Below, piece by piece: positions 60,201 through 64,000 of a DNA stretch of 64,000 bases (position 1 is the first letter of the stretch; each line of letters begins with the position of its first letter). This DNA is from Spisula solida (taxonomy: Eukaryota; Mollusca; Bivalvia; Venerida; Mactridae). Below the pieces are notes generated by a model. That model made no database searches, had not been told where the DNA came from, and saw only the letters and a program-made list of their open reading frames with translations. The stretch covers positions 40,118,601-40,182,600 of the forward strand of contig OX365948.1 of the NCBI GenBank assembly GCA_947247005.1, given 5' to 3'. The position numbers were made by a program, and so were the translations under genes.

Positions 60201-63122
60201 AGTCGGAATTTCTGAGTTAGACTTAAATTTGTTGTTTTAAACTGGGGTTCGATCTACTAACCCCCGTTTAAAGTCGAATTTTCTGAGTTAGACCTTAAAT
60301 TTTTGTTTTAAACTGGGGTTCGATCTACTAACCCCCGTTTAAAGTCGGAATTTCTGAGTTATACTTTAATTTCTTGTTTTAAACTGGGGTTCCATCTACT
60401 AAGCCCCGTTTAAAGTCAGAATTTCTGAGTTAGACCTTAAATTTTTGTTTTAAACTGGGGTTCGATCTACTAACCCCCGTTTAAAGTCGGAATTTCTGAG
60501 TTAGACTTTAATTTGTTGTTTTAAACTGGGGTTCCATTTACTAACCCCCGTTTAAAGTCGGAATTTCTGAGTTAGACTTTAATTTGTTGTTTTACACAGG
60601 GGTTCCATCTACTAACCCCCGTTTAAAGTCAGAATTTCTGAGTTAGACCTTAAATTTTTGTTTTAAACTGGGGTTCGATCTACTAAACCCCGTTTAAAGT
60701 CGGAATTTCTGAGTAAGACTTTAATTTCTTGTTTTAAACTTGGGTTCCATTTACTAACCCCCGTTTAAAGTCGGAATTTCTGAGTTAGACTTTAATTTGT
60801 TGTTTGAAACTGGGGTTCCATTTACTAACCCCCGTTTAAAGTCGGAATTTCTGAGTTAGACCTTAATTTGTTGTTTTAAACTGGGGTTCCATTTACTAAC
60901 CCCCGTTTAAAGTCAGAATTTCTGAGTTACACCTTAAATTTTTGTTTTAAACTGGGGTTCGATCTACTAACCCCCGTTTAAAGCCGGAATTTCTGAGTAA
61001 GACTTTAATTTCTTGTTTTAAACTGGGGTTCCATTTACTAACCCCCGTTTAAAGTCAGAATTTCTGAGTTAGACCTTAAATTTTTGTTTTAAACTGGGGT
61101 TCGATCTACTAACCCCCGTTTAAAGTCGGAATTTCTGAGTTAGACTTTAATTTCTTGTTTTAAACTGGGGTTCCATTTACTAACTCCCGTTTAAAGTCGG
61201 AATTTCTGAGTTAGACTTTAATTTGTTGTTTTAAACTTGGGTTCGATCTACTAACCTCCGTTTAAAGTCGGAATTTCTGAGTTAGACTTTAATTTGTTGT
61301 TTTAAACTGGGGTTCCATTTACTAACCCCCGTTTAAAGTCAGAATTTCTGAGTTACACCTTAAATTTTTGTTTTAAACTGGGGTTCGATCTACTAACCCC
61401 CGTTTAAAGTCGGAATTTCTTAGTTAGACTTTAATTTCTTGTTTTAAACTGGGGTTCCATTTACTAACCCCCGTTTAAAGTCGGAATTTCTGAGTTAGAC
61501 TTAAATTTGTTGTTTTAAACTGGGGTTCCATCTACTAACCCCCGTTTAAAGTCAGACTTTCTGAGTTAGACTTTAATTTGTTGTTTTAAACTGGGGTTCG
61601 ATCTACTAACCCCCGTTTAAAGTCGGAATTTCCGAATTACACGTCAAAGTTTTATTTTAAACTGGGGTTTCATCTACTAACCCAAGTTTAAAGTCGGAAT
61701 TTCTTAGTTAGACTTTAATTTCTTGTTTTAAACTGGGGTTCCATCTACTAACCCCCGTTTAAAGTCGGAATTTCTGAGTTAGACTTTAATTTGTTGTTTT
61801 AAACTGGGGTTCGATCTACTAACCCCCGTTTAAAGTCGGAATTTCCGAGTTACACGTCAAAGTTTTATTTTAAACTGGGGTTTCATCTACTAACCCAAGT
61901 TTAAAGTCGGAATTTCTGAGTTAGACGTTAAATTGTTATTTTAAACTGGGGTTCGATCTACTAACCCCCGTTTAAAGTCGGAATTTCTGAGTTAGACTTT
62001 GAATTGATATTTTAAACTGTGGTTCCATCTATTATCCCGGTTTAAAGTCGGAAATTCCGAGCTACACGTTAAATTTTCATTTTAAACTAGTGTTAGATCT
62101 TCTAAATGATTTCCAATACAATGACATATGCCTACGAACATATGAATTTGAAAGAAATTATGAGGAATTTTTTATACATACATATACTTCAATCCACGCT
62201 TTAATTGAGAGTTTAAACTGCAGTTACATGTCTAAAACTATGGGTTAAAGCATAATTGTGCAAACGGCGCTTTGAACCCGGGTTTAAAGTCGCTTAACTA
62301 TATAATTAAGAGATGTATATTAAATGTGCACTTCGCGCGTGTTAAACCCCCGTTTAAGACTTGTAACCGCGGTTACAAGTCTGTTAAGTACATAGTTAAG
62401 AGATAACCAATGAGAGCGCCGTATTAGTAATTTCATACGCGCTGATTGGTTGTCTCTTAACTATGGGGTTAAGTAAACATCATCGATACTTGTAACTGCA
62501 GTTCTAAGTCTTTATCCGCGGTTTAAAGAATTAATGTGCATTTGGCACTTGCAACCGCGGTTTAAAGTCTCTTAACTACGTAGTTAACTGTTAAACCCAT
62601 AGATAAAGGAATTATTGTGCATTCCGCATTCCATAATTTCTCGTCAATTGGTCAACACAAGCTACCAGCTTATTCATGACCGGTCTACAAAGGTAAAACA
62701 AAGGTAATAATTTACGACATTATACCAGTTTTACGACATTCAAATCTGTATAGACACTCAATTCGTAATCTGTATAGACTTTCGCTGCTTCCTAATTTCT
62801 TAGGCCTGTGGGTCACCTGTGTGCCCACCACAGGTAGCTGTATCATTAATAAAGAGTAAACCAAAAAAATATTTTACGGGCCCGTAAGAATAGCCACTGC
62901 CTAAAATTTATATCTTAGATATTATAAATTATATAAAAAAATGTGTTTGATTACTGTTTGTTAATGATACAGTTACCTGTGGTGCCCACCTGCACAGGTA
63001 GAAATTATCAATTAAGAAAATGAATTATGAAAGATGATAAGCAACTGATAAGTTATACCTCCACAGCATATAGGTTCGAAGAAACCGAGTATCAGAAGCA
63101 ACAACAAGAGTGATTTAGCCAT
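18026..63122 (-). CDS. Secreted or membrane multi-EGF-domain protein, at least 16 exons, 3' end missing
   Basis: Exons in order: 63122-63059, 38156-38079, 37455-37373, 36857-36701, 35111-34962, 34203-34066, 33337-33158, 32007-30514, 29555-29334, 29028-28786, 28131-28012, 27006-26890, 25152-25012, 22012-21921, 20817-20679, 18232-18026. Every junction is GT-AG and keeps frame; most introns are phase 1, as is usual for shuffled EGF exons, with two phase 0. The sum is 3625 nt, about 1208 residues: a signal peptide, then about 31 EGF-like modules of the form C-x-x-x-PC-x-NGG-x-C ... C-x-C-x-x-GY-x-G-x-x-C. Several match O-glucose (CASQPC, CFSQPC) and O-fucose (CKNNGTC, CLNGGTC) consensus sites; few show the full calcium-binding pattern. 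Overall it resembles the EGF stacks of Notch, fibropellin or crumbs-like proteins, but no LNR, laminin-G or transmembrane part is visible, so the family is not assigned. The last exon ends in phase 1 inside an EGF domain, so more exons exist. Confidence 0.85.
18316..18908. repeat. Minisatellite, 34-bp then 30-bp units
   Basis: About five 34-bp units (TTTTTATAGCTGAAACTAGC continuing TAGGTCATTCAGTG) followed by about fourteen 30-bp units lacking four bases. Because 30 is divisible by three, a long open frame repeating [10 protein letters not shown] appears on the - strand; the 34-bp units break it, so it is not treated as coding. Confidence 0.92.
19459..20490. repeat. Minisatellite, about 25-bp units, about 42 copies
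   Basis: Unit AATCGTAAACCACTAGGCC followed by ACAGGC, with variants of 23-28 bp (CTCAGA, CTAAGGC, AATTAGCCACAGGC). Variant units are interleaved (CTAAGGC and CTCAGA types alternate at 20000-20220), suggesting two-unit amplification. Confidence 0.93.
20492..20670. mobile_element. MITE ending 3-4 bases from an exon donor
   Basis: ACAGTGCAACCTCTACAGAG at the left, with GAGAGGTTATACTGTT at the right, about 180 bp. Read on the - strand the right end begins only a few bases after the GTAAGT donor (20678-20673) of exon 15. Confidence 0.65.
20818..21920. other. Intron 14 of the EGF gene
   Basis: Contains a CAGGGGCG-ended MITE (21433-21809) and a short hairpin of GATGCCTCAAAC with GTTTGAGGCATC (21297-21359). 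No other feature seen. Confidence 0.7.
21433..21809. mobile_element. MITE with CAGGGGCGTAGCCAGGC ends
   Basis: CAGGGGCGTAGCCAGGC at the left and GCCTGGCTACACCCCTG at the right; 377 bp. TATGA occurs directly on both sides (21428-21432 and 21810-21814). The CAGGGGCG...GCCAGG terminus is known from widespread hAT-type non-autonomous elements, although the visible duplication is 5 rather than 8 bp. Confidence 0.8.
22373..23284. repeat. Minisatellite, 61-bp units, about 15 copies
   Basis: Unit phrases in order: AATGCTCCTTATTATCAATT, TATAAAGTGACAATCATACA, ACAACATGCTTGAACAGCGA. Early units read ACAATATGCTATAAAAGCGAG, later ones ACAACATGCTTGAACAGCGA, so at least two unit types were amplified. Confidence 0.93.
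23399..23800. mobile_element. Possible foldback element
   Basis: GTCCTGATATCATTTAAAC then TTGAG at the left is mirrored at the right by CTCAAGGTTTAACGATATCAGGAC. Inner parts are diverged; weakly supported. Confidence 0.35.
23817..23973. mobile_element. MITE with CAGT.AG..CTCGATACAAC ends
   Basis: CAGTCAGGCCTCGATACAAC at the left, GTTGTATCGAGATCTCACTG at the right, about 157 bp. Confidence 0.7.
24050..24250. repeat. Interspersed repeat, family B fragment
   Basis: Phrases AAAGGACCATAATGC, GCACAACTAGACTTGGTAC, TTCATGTGAAGTT and GTTAAGGAGAACAAG recur in the same order near 32100-32240 and, more diverged, at 26160-26310 and 26500-26600. Confidence 0.55.
24362..24852. repeat. Minisatellite, 46-bp units, about 11 copies
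   Basis: Unit phrases GACAATAGATAGGTCAAATG, TCCAATGTAGAGGTTTAAAG, then CTGGCA or CAGACA. The two endings alternate early in the array. Confidence 0.93.
25194..25586. mobile_element. Mariner-like MITE
   Basis: CAGTGCCCACCAAAAATAAG at the left (then TATAC) and CTTATTTTTGGTGGGCAGTG at the right; 393 bp, flanked by TA on both sides. The CAGTG start with TA target is typical of Tc1/mariner-derived elements. No transposase frame inside. Confidence 0.8.
25600..25910 (-). mobile_element. tRNA-derived SINE
   Basis: Read on the - strand the head (about 25905-25840) has an A-box-like TGGACAAGTGG and a B box GGTTCAATCC at normal tRNA spacing, followed by a body with GACGTTAAGCGAGGTCTCGT and CACGTAAAAGAACCAGGGA. 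The body resembles the conserved core of invertebrate tRNA-SINEs, an assignment I make from memory only. Confidence 0.65.
26160..26310. repeat. Interspersed repeat, family B copy 2
   Basis: Includes AAACTGGACTTGGTACTGAT and TTTCGTTAAAATCCGACCAA with TGGATACCGAGAAATCCCGC and ACGGACCAACCAGCCAACC. The second half recurs almost unchanged at 26515-26587. Confidence 0.6.
26515..26590. repeat. Interspersed repeat, family B copy 3 (partial)
   Basis: Direct repeat of the end of the copy at 26160-26310 (TTTCGTTAAAATCCGACCAA ... ACGGACCAACCGGCCAACC), with very few differences. Confidence 0.65.
27170..27352 (-). mobile_element. tRNA-derived SINE, second family
   Basis: On the - strand the head reads TAGCCTGGTGGTTGAG (A box region) and GGTTCGATCCC (perfect B box) at tRNA-like spacing. 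The body differs from that of the SINE at 25600-25910 (AGACGCTCAGCATAACAGGG, ACCCTCATGGCGATGGATAA), so it is a different family sharing only the tRNA design. Confidence 0.7.
27457..27642. mobile_element. MITE with TACTGTAAATCACTTA ends
   Basis: TACTGTAAATCACTTAATTT at the left, AAATAAGTGATTTACAGTA at the right, 186 bp including TA at both edges; inner arms with CGCGAAAAAT/TTTTTGCGAG. Confidence 0.8.
27660..27930. repeat. Interspersed repeat, family A (two adjacent fragments)
   Basis: Two diverged copies in a row of the pattern 'ACTTGACCT(TTGACCT)..AAAATCA.TAGG...CATC.A...GAAGA...AAGGATC(C)T.AGG.C.AA..(G)TTCTT.A.TTATTGA'. Same family as 17025-17200 and 36418-36685. Confidence 0.55.
28132..28785. 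other. Intron 10 of the EGF gene
   Basis: Mostly the TATATCATGTGACA tandem region (28184-28480); the rest shows nothing distinctive. Confidence 0.7.
28184..28480. repeat. Minisatellite, about 14-bp units (ATATATCATGTGAC)
   Basis: Degenerate repeats of CATATATCATGTGA with insertions of ACATGTATATCATG. A block of about 60 bp (ATTTCATGTAGCATATATTA and following) occurs twice, so there is higher-order duplication. Confidence 0.88.
29556..30513. other. Intron 8 of the EGF gene
   Basis: Contains an interspersed repeat with a GGAC microsatellite (29818-30125). No coding sequence is supported in the rest. Confidence 0.65.
29818..30125. repeat. Interspersed repeat, family D, with (ACGG)n run
   Basis: Ends are GCTTATGCCCCCTG and CGGGGGCATAAAA, and the body includes GGTCAAGGTGAAGGTCAAAA and a run of GGACGGACGGAC (30025-30075). 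The layout (gene-poor body, short tandem tract, GGGGGCATA end) resembles the other dispersed families here. Confidence 0.6.
30514..32007 (-). CDS. EGF gene exon 8: 13 EGF modules in one exon
   Basis: 1494 nt, phase 1-1, 498 codons. Modules start at [96 protein letters not shown] and VPCTTAPC. Each keeps six cysteines or nearly so; the [13 protein letters not shown] module is compact. All other exons of the gene carry one to two modules, so this block either lost its introns or arose by tandem duplication. Confidence 0.92.
32085..32245. repeat. Interspersed repeat, family B copy 4
   Basis: Phrases AAGGGGCCATAACTCTGTCC, CGCACAACTAACTTGGTACC, AAGTTTCATTAAAATTGGAT and GTTAAGGAGCACAAGTG; same order as at 24050-24250. 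It runs directly into the 12-bp tandem array. Confidence 0.6.
32250..32362. repeat. 12-bp tandem repeat AGACAGACATCC, about 9-10 copies
   Basis: Almost perfect repetition; one unit has TCTAG for TCCAG. Sits at the end of a family B element. The Cys-Leu-Ser-Gly open frame over it is a repeat artefact. Confidence 0.93.
32870..33135. repeat. Interspersed repeat, family C copy 1
   Basis: Phrases AAGCGAGACCCGACTG, GACCTAGTGACCTAGTTTTG, ACGACGCACGCCGGACATAG, GATCACAATAGCTCACCTTA and TGCGCTCAGGTGAGCTAA. I recognise this wording as typical of high-copy bivalve intergenic repeats. Confidence 0.65.
33338..34065. other. Intron 6 of the EGF gene
   Basis: Includes a partial MITE (33450-33530) preceded by a GTAAAACCTCGATAATAAGAC / GTCTTATTATTGAG inverted pair (33369-33417) that may be another element end. 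Nothing else distinctive. Confidence 0.6.
33450..33530. mobile_element. Partial MITE, family of 6069-6176 (opposite orientation)
   Basis: GTTGATTTTGGTGTAAGATA, TTTTATTTCGCCGAGTGATC, ACAGAAATCCATATTTTCAC match the reverse complement of the element at 6069-6176; the far arm is missing. Confidence 0.65.
34204..34961. other. Intron 5 of the EGF gene
   Basis: AT-rich. I see no repeat or coding feature I can support. Confidence 0.55.
35148..35862. repeat. Interspersed repeat, family C copy 2 (long form)
   Basis: Begins AACAAGAGGGCCCATAGGGC, CCTAGGTCGCTCACCTG and ends GATGGACGAAGAGTGATCAC, AATAGCTCACCTT. Inside are phrases such as TGGTTGCCATGGCAAACCAGAG and GAAAGTGGCCAAGTGG. The AGCTCACCT end is shared with the copy at 32870-33135. 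Confidence 0.65.
36418..36685. repeat. Interspersed repeat, family A copy with poly-G
   Basis: GAGATGTTTAAAAAACATGT at the start, then GTATGCCCCCATGG, CTTGACCTTTGACCTCAAAA, ATCTACTATTGATGATCAGC, AGACAGGTGCAAAGCAATAT and an 11-G run before CGTAATAAT. Ends 15 bases from exon 4. Confidence 0.6.
36858..37372. other. Intron 3 of the EGF gene
   Basis: Splits EGF module 2 in phase 0 (GGECQ | VARTTF). AT-rich; nothing else seen. Confidence 0.6.
37456..38078. other. Intron 2 of the EGF gene
   Basis: Contains a short GA run (37891-37902). No further feature recognised. Confidence 0.6.
38163..38458. repeat. Minisatellite, 39-50 bp units, about 7 copies, abutting exon 2
   Basis: Unit phrases ACTGAGCTATCACTAAAG, TTGATGAATACACCCAGATA; longer units add GCTAGCAAGATACAGTG. 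On the - strand the array runs to within a few bases of the acceptor of exon 2, so the branch point and pyrimidine tract must lie within or beside it. Confidence 0.9.
38459..39068. other. Intron 1 segment left of the giant element
   Basis: Contains a loosely inverted pair (CCAATTATCAACTTGGGTTA near 38464 against ACTCGGGTTACTAATTGG near 38865) that might be a decayed MITE. No coding feature. Confidence 0.45.
39079..39222. mobile_element. Hairpin element just inside the left end of the giant element
   Basis: AATACAGAGTTTTGAAATTC, CCCATCATCCCGTCA is mirrored by TGACGGGATGATGGGGAATT, TCAAAACTCTGTATT; outer arms AAGAAATTAT and ATAATTTCTT. The right end of the giant element lacks this block, so it is a secondary insertion. 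It stays nearly perfectly paired apart from about 9 extra bases in one arm. Confidence 0.75.
39228..40790. repeat. Subterminal cluster of CAAATCTGTATAGACAC motifs in both orientations
   Basis: Dozens of copies of AAATCTGTATAGAC and its reverse complement GTCTATACAGATTT. At 39765-40110 they form a regular 23-bp tandem array (AATCTGTATAGACACTAGAC with CACCA or AACA). From 40110 to 40720 composite units alternate orientations around GGCGAAAGTC and CTGCCGAAAATCC. Related single copies occur at 62738-62785, near the other end. Confidence 0.88.
40829..41768 (+). pseudogene. 5'-truncated LINE reverse transcriptase (C-terminal part)
   Basis: Open frame from [16 protein letters not shown] through [24 protein letters not shown] (catalytic Asp pair present), [27 protein letters not shown], to [19 protein letters not shown], stop at 41766-41768. 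The palm motif and thumb of an APE-type LINE (CR1/Jockey-like) are visible; endonuclease and N-terminal RT are absent. The frame is uninterrupted, so insertion is fairly recent. It belongs to a different family from the LINE at 9033-12890 (FADDTKL rather than YADDTVIF) and sits in the subterminal zone of the giant element. Confidence 0.85.
41813..42290. repeat. Left inverted module, palindrome-rich
   Basis: 41813-41959 matches the reverse complement of 62491-62635 with about five differences. The module is a string of short palindromes: AACTACGTAGTT, AAACCGCGGTT, AACTGCAGTT, TTAACTATATGGTTAA, AACCCGGGTTTAAAGT. The part beyond 41959 matches more loosely. Confidence 0.85.
42291..43397. other. 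Spacer between left inverted module and satellite core
   Basis: No counterpart of this 1.1-kb stretch is evident at the right end. It contains a perfect 18-bp-stem hairpin (42510-42549) and otherwise AT-rich DNA. Open frames at 42324-42524 and 43179-43385 have no recognisable motif and are not supported. Confidence 0.6.
42510..42549. repeat. Perfect hairpin, 18-bp stem, 4-base loop
   Basis: GCAGGGACAATCTAATAA, loop TAAC, then its exact complement. No mismatch. Lies in the spacer of the giant element. Confidence 0.9.
43398..62105. repeat. 71-bp satellite array, about 262 copies
   Basis: Monomer in order: TTTTAAACTGGGGTT, CGATCTACT or CCATTTACT, AACCCCCGTTTAAAGTC, GGAATTTCTGAGTTAGAC, then a variable 13-bp linker ending TTG. 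TTTAAAC-GGGGTT can pair with AACCCC-GTTTAAA across an 8-9 base loop with one mismatch, so every unit is a potential hairpin. Unit length is almost invariant (one 78-bp insert at about 44703). Marker variants repeat at exact multiples of 71 bp. Diverged units with TTACACGTCAAA occupy both edges. Confidence 0.97.
44703..44780 (+). mobile_element. 78-bp retroposon 3' tail inserted in the satellite
   Basis: The only non-satellite segment in the core. It breaks a monomer after ACTAACC and resumes at TAACCCCCG, with TAAC on both sides. It contains TCGACGTTAAATAAAGTTTA and ends in TATCTATCT, as expected of a severely 5'-truncated LINE or SINE. Confidence 0.65.
62106..62640. repeat. Right inverted module, palindrome-rich
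   Basis: 62491-62635 is the inverted counterpart of 41813-41959. The rest (62200-62490) has the same vocabulary (AACCCGGGTTTAAAGT, TTAACTATATAATTAA, GTAACCGCGGTTAC, AACTGCAGTT) in a partly different arrangement. Confidence 0.85.
62735..62785. repeat. Right subterminal CTGTATAGAC motifs
   Basis: TTCAAATCTGTATAGACACT and AATCTGTATAGACTTTCGC, two copies only, in the inverted arrangement expected from the left end. Confidence 0.8.
62829..62981. mobile_element. hAT-like MITE, copy 2, with 8-bp target duplication
   Basis: Ends CACAGGTAGCTGTATCATTA and TTAATGATACAGTTACCTGT(G); flanked on both sides by GTGCCCAC (62821-62828 and 62982-62989), a perfect 8-bp duplication. Same family as 14416-14574. 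It inserted about 10 bases beyond the right end of the giant element. Confidence 0.9.
63059..63122 (-). CDS. EGF gene exon 1: signal peptide
   Basis: ATG at 63122-63120 opens [17 protein letters not shown] then ICCG, a classic signal peptide (Lys, then an unbroken Leu/Ile core), and ends in phase 1 at a GTATAA donor. Exon 2 at 38156 begins in the matching phase and opens directly with the first EGF module ([11 protein letters not shown]). The pairing across a 24.9-kb intron is inferred from phase, strand and content; no exon in between was found. A four-codon upstream frame (63133-63122) ends in TGA that overlaps the A of this ATG. Confidence 0.7.
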
Positions 63123-63640
63123 CACATAAACATGTTTAACTATACGATTCAAACTGTAGGTTACGCGGTTTGTTTACACAGGTAACGTCAGCATCAGCAG
63201 CCATTGTTTCGTCAACATTAAAGGAAGTCATGATGTTAGTAAACAGAAGGGTGGTCAGAGACCACTAAATGTTTCAGCCAAAATTTGAGATAGGACCGCA
63301 TAATGATACAGGAATTGAACTTACATTATAAAATTGTATTTATTTATTAGCTTATTCTTTAATGGGGAGTCAGGCCTGTCATAATTAAATCATGCAAAGG
63401 CCTGACATTCTAGCAAACATTGAATTAAAGCGATCTAATAAAAAACAACTTCATTCATTTTAGATGAAGCCATGTAATTAGTTGTTTTGTAATATTTAGG
63501 TTTTAAAATAAAACCAGGGACAGTATAATAAAACCAATGAAGAAATGCTCCATTAAAAAAAATTGGTAGCCTTGTTTAGTCAATTTTTTTTTTTACTCAA
63601 TTCTAATAAATTTTAAAAATATTTAACTCATGTTGAACAA
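63123..63640. other. Upstream flank of the EGF gene
   Basis: Would contain the - strand promoter. No clear core promoter is seen. AT-rich, including T and A runs near 63555-63595. Confidence 0.45.
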
Positions 63641-64000
63641 TTATCGACAAGTATTATTATAGATTTACAAATAGATATCTTTAATAAAACTGTCAAACCA
63701 ATTTTACTTTATGGAGCTAAAATATGGGGTGATCGTAGACTACATATAATAGAACAGGCACAATTAAAATATCTGAAATTATTGAAATTAAACAGGTCCT
63801 CCAAACTATTTCGTTTATTGGGAAACAGGATGTATGCCATTATCAATACATACGATGGCCGTTCATTTAATACCCGGACGATTGTTATTGCTGGAACACT
63901 AATGGACTGACATTGATGAAAACTTACAGGAATACATTCACACCAGTCCTTTACTCGCTCCTAAAACGCGACACTGTTTCTCCATTTGATCATCGTTTTG
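63640..64000 (+). pseudogene. Decayed LINE fragment at the window edge
   Basis: IDIFNKTVKPILLYGAKIWG then LHIIEQAQLKYLKLLKLNRS is clearly related to the LINE at 9033-12890 (IELFNKTIKPILLYASEVWG). After about 63800 the frame is broken by shifts and stops. Only the C-terminal, post-RT part is present; it may continue beyond the window. Confidence 0.7.

Larger units (their letters stand above)
39069..62810. mobile_element. Giant (23.7 kb) TIR-bounded non-autonomous element with a satellite core
   Basis: Both ends read CACAGGCCTAAGAAATTA inward (39069-39086 and inverted 62793-62810), followed inward by GCGAAAGTCTATACAG motifs. Further in are inverted 145-147 bp modules (41813-41959 and 62491-62635) and the 71-bp satellite core. 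The flanks GGATCACC (left) and GGTCACC (right) may be a worn target duplication. No transposase is encoded; one LINE fragment has inserted into it. The whole element lies in intron 1 of the EGF gene. The single-element reading is inference; the symmetry itself is directly visible. Confidence 0.6.

Noticed and set aside
43398..62105. CRISPR array
   Set aside because: Regular repeats with slightly variable segments, but units are contiguous 71-bp monomers without unique spacers, and the context is a spliced animal gene.
43398..62105. Telomere-like repeat because of GGGGTT/AACCCC
   Set aside because: The hexamer occurs once per 71-bp unit as part of a hairpin stem and is not in tandem.

Overview
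This is a stretch of animal nuclear DNA, most likely from a mollusc and probably a bivalve. It is AT-rich, genes are cut into short exons with GT-AG introns, and the non-coding DNA is full of palindromic MITEs, tRNA-derived SINEs, LINE fragments and interspersed repeats with phrases such as 'gatcacaatagctcacctt' and 'gacctagtgacctag', which I associate with bivalve genomes. No bacterial-style operon, rRNA, intact tRNA or CRISPR array is visible. The species call is inference from repeat style only.

Two genes dominate. (1) On the + strand, 1599-13708, a seven-exon gene splices into a complete 323-residue EgtD-like SAM-dependent methyltransferase (the family of histidine N-alpha-methyltransferase, first step of ergothioneine synthesis). 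Its largest intron holds an antisense 5'-truncated LINE. (2) On the - strand, a gene runs from a signal-peptide exon at 63122 down to at least 18026: 16 exons whose phases all join, about 1208 residues, about 31 EGF-like domains, 13 of them in one 1494-bp exon. Its 3' end was not found. Most of its introns carry their own minisatellite (units of about 12, 14, 25, 30/34, 39-50, 46 and 61 bp).

The most striking structure sits in intron 1 of the EGF gene. From about 39069 to 62810 (23.7 kb) there is a nested, roughly symmetric architecture: identical 18-bp inverted ends (CACAGGCCTAAGAAATTA), subterminal clusters of a CTGTATAGAC motif in both orientations, a near-identical pair of 145-147 bp inverted modules rich in short palindromes, and a core of about 262 tandem copies of a 71-bp monomer (43398-62105), each of which can fold into a hairpin. 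The core has higher-order periodicity: rare variants recur at exact multiples of 71 bp (17, 19, 37, 49, 54 monomers). I read this as a giant non-autonomous TIR element, or a MITE-like element whose centre became a megasatellite. It encodes no transposase that I can see; its only coding trace is a truncated LINE reverse transcriptase.

Elsewhere there are many foldback elements. One family is seen twice with perfect 8-bp target duplications (14408-14582 and 62821-62989), which marks it as hAT-like; one of these insertions duplicated a putative splice acceptor. Further elements include a mariner-like MITE, a MITE nested within a MITE, two tRNA-headed SINEs and a decayed LINE fragment at the right edge.
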